From Gari tellinella (lineage: Eukaryota; Mollusca; Bivalvia; Cardiida; Psammobiidae), in NCBI GenBank assembly GCA_922989275.2, contig OV277870.1, positions 36,142,356-36,206,355 on the forward strand: DNA of 64,000 bases. The letters run 5' to 3'. How positions within the stretch are numbered: the stretch's first letter is position 1; the number at the start of each line of letters is the position of its first letter. Shown here one piece after another: positions 61,701-64,000 of the stretch. The notes below the pieces were generated by a model. It was not told the origin of the DNA. It worked only from the letters and a program-made list of their open reading frames with translations, and did not search any database. A program made the translations under genes and the position numbers.

Positions 61701-63542
61701 CGGAGTTAGCAGGACAAAGTATGTATATGTGGGACAGACAAACGAACGAACTGACGAATAAATGAACAAACAGACTGGGGTAAAACAATAGCTTCCCCCA
61801 CCCCAAAAAACAACATTTTTATCAAATCTAGTCAATGGTTTTGGAGAGGAGGATTTCAAAATGTTCTTTATACTATACAATGTTCCCTCTCTACAACAGC
61901 ACCCAATAGGAGACAAAGAGTGTGTGTGTTGTTCAGAGGAAGTTGTAATAGGGAGGGAACATTTTTTCACTTAGAGTGCTGAGCATGACTTGGCTAACTT
62001 TGCAAACAGCTTGCATCCAGATTAGTCTGCACTGTTTTCAAAGTATACAGTGGAGAATGTGTTATTCTTTCCCAATAAACGCGTTTACGCTGAAATTATT
62101 ATTTACAGTGCAAACAGTTTGGAGCCAGATCAGACGCCGGGTAACCCGGCGTCTGATCAGGCTCCAAACTGTTTGCCACCAAGATAAACATGAATTATCA
62201 GAATTGTCCAAAAGTTGTACTTTTCTACGTTTTAGTGCTTTGCGTTTGCGTACGTTTGCGTTTAAAAGGGAAAGAATAAAAGATTCTCCACTGTACATAC
62301 AGTGGAACCCCTCCAAACCAGAACCTCTAAATACCTGAATTCTCTCTAACCGGGACAAAAACTTTAGTCCTGTTTCCAACCCTTCTTTATTTTAACCCAT
62401 TACACCACAGGTACTTGACACATACTTTATTATCTATGAACCCCCTCCCCCCTTTATCTATTATAGATACAAGGTAAACAGCGCAATTCAACACCTAGTC
62501 TTTACTATCGACTTAAGCTGATGCTAAAATAGACTCGATCGCCGATATTCTCTTGTGGTACCCTCGGGAAATGATTAATTTATCAATATCTACTTTTTAT
62601 TTCATCAAATTCCGTCAAATAACGCCACAGTACGTGAATTATAACGAAAATATGCATCAAAAAGTTTTATGAATAAATAAAATACAGTCATGAATATGTA
62701 TGATCATAAGTAATTTCTATGTTCAATAGATGATAGCTTAACACACGTTGAAAGTAAAGCTATCTTCCATACTAGAAACAAGCCAAACAAAACCCCTCTG
62801 AACTGGAAACCCCTCTAAACCGAAAATTTATGTTGCCCCAACACATGTCCAGTTTAGAGGGATTTCACTGTATATTGGTTTCCAGCATTGATAGAAAGGG
62901 TTAAAGCTTGCTTTTGATTATTTAACCATTACCTCATAGCCGGTTTCTAGCTTTGAAGACAGGTGATCACTTAAAGCAGGTTGTAAGTAAAGCAGAATGT
63001 GCCTTATGGTGAATTCTGCTTTACTTTCAGTCTGCTTTAACCTACCATCAGTAAGAATATAGAATAGATTTCTTATGCTGCATATCATTATCCATTTCTG
63101 TATAAGTTGGACATAATAGGTAATAAAAAGTGTACTTATTGGGCAAAGGTTAAGGCATGTGGATTCTTTAACCTATGCATTTATAGTTGCCTTTTCATTG
63201 TTTTCCATTATAGATGTACATGTATATTCAAACTGTAATGCTGCAATACAACATTTAGAGACTGTCAGTTCTCATACCTTCTAATGATACATCCTCCTCT
63301 CCACATCAAGGCAATACCACCAAAGTTCAGATTCCAGCCTAGCTCCTTGGCAGTCTCCCTCATCAGCATAAAGCCCTGGGCATAAGAAATAATCTTAGAT
63401 GCATACAAGGCCTGTCTAATGCTCTCTATAAAGTCTGTTTTGTTCTTTGGGGCTGTTACCCCCTCTGGCCCCTTCAACTGGGAGCTCACTGTTACCCTTT
63501 CCTGCTGCAAAGCAGAAAGACAGCGAGAAAATACTGCTTCAC
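58648..63542 (-). CDS. PGD: 6-phosphogluconate dehydrogenase, decarboxylating (C-terminal part, four exons)
   Basis: PGD oxidises and decarboxylates 6-phosphogluconate to ribulose 5-phosphate, making NADPH, in the cytosolic pentose phosphate pathway. Coding exons in transcript order: 63542-63278, 61239-61140, 59413-59291, 58767-58648 (stop TAG). Joined, they keep one frame and give about 201 residues, roughly the last 42 percent of the usual 480. That is the all-alpha dimerisation domain and C-terminal tail. Family motifs seen: GEAVFSRC (with the arginine equivalent to Arg287 of the mammalian enzyme), [43 protein letters not shown], and [11 protein letters not shown] with the substrate-binding Arg446/His452 pair. 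The NADP-binding domain and catalytic Lys/Glu lie beyond the right edge. No disabling mutation is present. The three complete introns are packed with MITEs. Confidence 0.97.
58801..58976. mobile_element. M4-variant MITE in the last PGD intron
   Basis: TTAA at 58797-58800 and 58977-58980. TGATTTGTGC on the left, TCTATGGGAAAATCA on the right. Beta2-like hairpin 58,810-58,880 (apex GTCCCTGAAGGAG). Its edge is only about 30 nt from the 3' splice site of the last exon. Confidence 0.75.
59291..59413 (-). CDS. PGD: PGD penultimate coding exon
   Basis: 123 bp, 41 codons: [20 protein letters not shown] then [20 protein letters not shown] and Q. Acceptor GTGTTTTTGCAG, donor GTATGG. Both boundaries phase 0. 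Confidence 0.97.
59439..59855. mobile_element. M5 MITE, reverse orientation, in a PGD intron, with nested M6
   Basis: CAGTAAAATCTCTATATTAT after TA (59437-59438). Beta2 hairpin 59,750-59,839 with 43-nt arms and one mismatch. The far end is truncated after CTGTCTTTTACAATAAG. The element begins 24 nt from the 3' splice site of the 59,291-59,413 exon. Confidence 0.85.
59479..59729. mobile_element. M6 MITE nested in M5
   Basis: TTAA at 59475-59478 and 59730-59733. TGCATTGTCCCCTGAAAC on the left, GCTAGGGCTCAATGAG on the right. Alpha2-type hairpin about 59,588-59,651 with covaried feet (CAGCGAAGTCCC / GGGACTTCACTG). A G-rich run is at 59,541-59,562. Confidence 0.9.
59897..60015. repeat. Inverted repeat, 37-nt arms
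   Basis: AAACTGCTCTTTTCTAATAT with GATCTCTAAGGGCC on the left; TGGCCCTTAGAGGTTGAAAT with GAAAAGAGCAGTTT on the right; loop of about 35 nt. Confidence 0.8.
60018..60215. repeat. Fragments of beta-type right arms
   Basis: GGAGCTTTCTTCTTTACTTT and CATCTTGCTGTAAGCTG, ending GAAAGGATTAAG, then a second decayed piece (ACTCCTATGGGAGC) near 60,171. Confidence 0.5.
60499..60657. repeat. 159-bp palindrome
   Basis: Arms of about 76 nt from GGAATATTACTATACTTTGC to GCAAAGTATAGTAATGTTCC, containing TGTGTGTGTAAAGGCTATAT. Centre GACCGAAGGTC. Few mismatches. Lies in a PGD intron. Confidence 0.88.
60773..60978. mobile_element. M5 MITE in a PGD intron
   Basis: The left end is decayed (ATACTCGCTATTACGGCC); right end AATAGAGAGGTTTTACTG then TA. 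The beta2 hairpin 60,831-60,920 is nearly perfect (loop TAAA). It serves as the reference uninterrupted M5 for the nested copies. Confidence 0.88.
61140..61239 (-). CDS. PGD: PGD internal exon
   Basis: 100 bp. The first base completes Ser from the previous exon, then [21 protein letters not shown] and AIQKCQ. Acceptor CTTTTACAG, donor GTAGAT. Confidence 0.97.
61310..61870. other. PGD intron sequence, nothing recognised
   Basis: No hairpin or repeat was identified. Confidence 0.5.
61878..62040. mobile_element. M3 left half
   Basis: CAATGTTCCCTCTCTACAAC after TA, GTTGTTCAGAGGAAGTTG, then GCAAACAGCTTGCATCC and a cut-off hairpin. The right half is missing. Confidence 0.7.
62048..62293. mobile_element. 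M1 MITE, complete, 246 bp, TA-flanked, in a PGD intron
   Basis: CAGTGGAGAATGTGTTATTC on the left, AGATTCTCCACTG on the right, TA at 62046-62047 and 62294-62295. The alpha1 hairpin (about 62,110-62,176) has the same single mismatch as the copy at 44,502. Very similar to the 1,288 and 44,502 copies. Confidence 0.94.
62300..62870. mobile_element. TA-flanked element with CAGTGGAACCCCTC ends and M4 remains inside
   Basis: CAGTGGAACCCCTCCAAACC on the left, AGTTTAGAGGGATTTCACTG on the right, TA at 62298-62299 and 62871-62872. An internal copy of the end (AAACCCCTCTGAACTGG) is at 62,789. M4 pieces (TTAACCCATTAC, ATACAGTCATGAATATGTAT, GATGATAGCTTAACAC) fill the middle, with a collapsed beta1 hairpin. 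Confidence 0.75.
62926..63149. mobile_element. M4 MITE, complete, 224 bp, TTAA-flanked, in a PGD intron
   Basis: TTAA at 62922-62925 and 63150-63153. CCATTACCTCATAGCCGG on the left, TTATTGGGCAAAGG on the right. Beta1 hairpin about 62,970-63,050. Confidence 0.85.
63278..63542 (-). CDS. PGD: PGD exon, first one inside the window
   Basis: 265 bp. The first two bases complete Gly, then [16 protein letters not shown] through [11 protein letters not shown] to [14 protein letters not shown] and two bases of Ser. Acceptor TATTTTCAG, donor GTATGA. The loop before KNKTDF is the usual variable segment of the family. Confidence 0.97.
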
Positions 63543-63617
63543 CTGAAAATATAAAATTAAAACTCATATTTTGTCAAAATTTAGAGATGAACCTTCATAA
63601 ATCAACTTTTTTTAAGA

Positions 63618-63780
63618 CAAGTAAGTTTAACATAAGCCAGCTCAAATTATTGAAAGGTTCAACTTAAGCCAATTCAATTTCTGGAAAGATTCAACTTAAG
63701 TCAGCTCAAGTTATCGAAAGATTCAATTTAAGCCAGCTCAAGTTACCGGTATAGATAGGTTCAACTTAAGCCAATTCAAG
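63618..63780. repeat. Tandem repeat, about 43-bp unit, four to five copies
   Basis: Units read AAGCCAGCTCAA, TTATCGAAAG, ATTCAACTT with variants, in the PGD intron just upstream of the 63,278-63,542 exon. Confidence 0.8.
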
Positions 63781-63950
63781 CCCCACCCGCTTTCTTTGAA
63801 AAACTGGGGCTATGTGTTGCAGAGAAGAAGTCATCTGCAATTGATGATGGATTGGTGGAAGGAGTGATGTCACTTTGAGCACTGGTGAGCTTAAAAGGTG
63901 TTTTTATGGATTAATGGGTTAAAGGATGACTCTAAACCTTTTACCTGCCA

Positions 63951-64000
63951 ATTGCAATAGTGGTGTAACGATTCATCGATGCATTGCGATGTACTTAGCC
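63951..64000. mobile_element. Possible left end of a dispersed element cut by the window edge
   Basis: GTGGTGTAACGATTCATCGA then TGCATTGCGATG resembles the ends of hAT-type elements seen in animals. Cannot be confirmed without the right side. Confidence 0.3.

Noticed and set aside
1288..63149. Pearl/Helitron-type bivalve elements as the explanation of the hairpin MITEs
   Set aside because: The elements have long terminal inverted repeats and TA or TTAA duplications, which Helitrons do not make.
58648..63542. PGD as a processed pseudogene
   Set aside because: Four exons with proper GT-AG introns in consistent phase and no frameshift or stop.

Overview
What this looks like: an animal (metazoan) chromosome segment, probably from a mollusc and most likely a bivalve. 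The evidence is one spliced animal-type gene with GT-AG introns, non-LTR and Tc1-type transposon debris, AT-rich DNA, and a very dense population of short palindromic transposons with no compact coding. The bivalve assignment is inference from overall repeat style. No prokaryotic, organellar or viral genes were seen.

Layout: about 1-58,000 has no gene I can support. It is a landscape of miniature inverted-repeat elements (MITEs), repeats with internal tandem arrays, two dead LINE fragments (5,906-6,412; about 44,980-46,150) and one dead Tc1-like transposase (about 46,266-46,990, minus strand). From 58,648 to beyond 63,542 the minus strand carries the last four coding exons of 6-phosphogluconate dehydrogenase (PGD). 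The 5' part of the gene lies beyond the right edge. The PGD introns are as MITE-rich as the rest.

MITE families (labels are mine). Flanked by TA, Tc1/mariner-like: M1 (end CAGTGGAGAA, 246 bp), M3 (CAGTACTCCCTC, about 345 bp), M5 (CAGTAAAACCTCTCTA, about 200 bp), M7 (CAGTCGAACCTCG, 180-200 bp). Flanked by TTAA, piggyBac-like: M2 (CCCTTTCACTG, about 240 bp), M2b (CCCCTTCACTGCC, carrying TGACGTCA), M4 (CCCATTACC, about 240 bp), M6 (CTCATTGAACCC / CTCATTCACCCC, 200-250 bp), M8 (CTTCTTGCATGC, about 210 bp). hAT-like CAGGG ends: M9 group. Nearly all have a near-perfect 60-90 nt palindrome in the middle, arms 30-43 nt, loop 1-4 nt. Hairpin alpha1 (CAAACAGTTTGGATCC...GATCAGACGCC) sits in M1, M2, M2b, M3, M8. 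Alpha2 (CAAACAGTGTAGACCC...GATCAGAGGGCTCC) is in M6. Beta1 (CTTAAAGCAGGTTG...GAATGCGCC) is in M4. Beta2 (CTTAAAGCAAGGTG...GAAAGCTCC) is in M5. Gamma is in M7.

The main discovery candidate is this modular architecture: elements with unrelated ends and different target duplications share a related hairpin cassette, and the two arms of each copy covary. Nested insertions and an empty/filled paralogous site give direct evidence that several of these families move as units. No intact transposase for them is in the window, so they must be mobilised in trans if still active.
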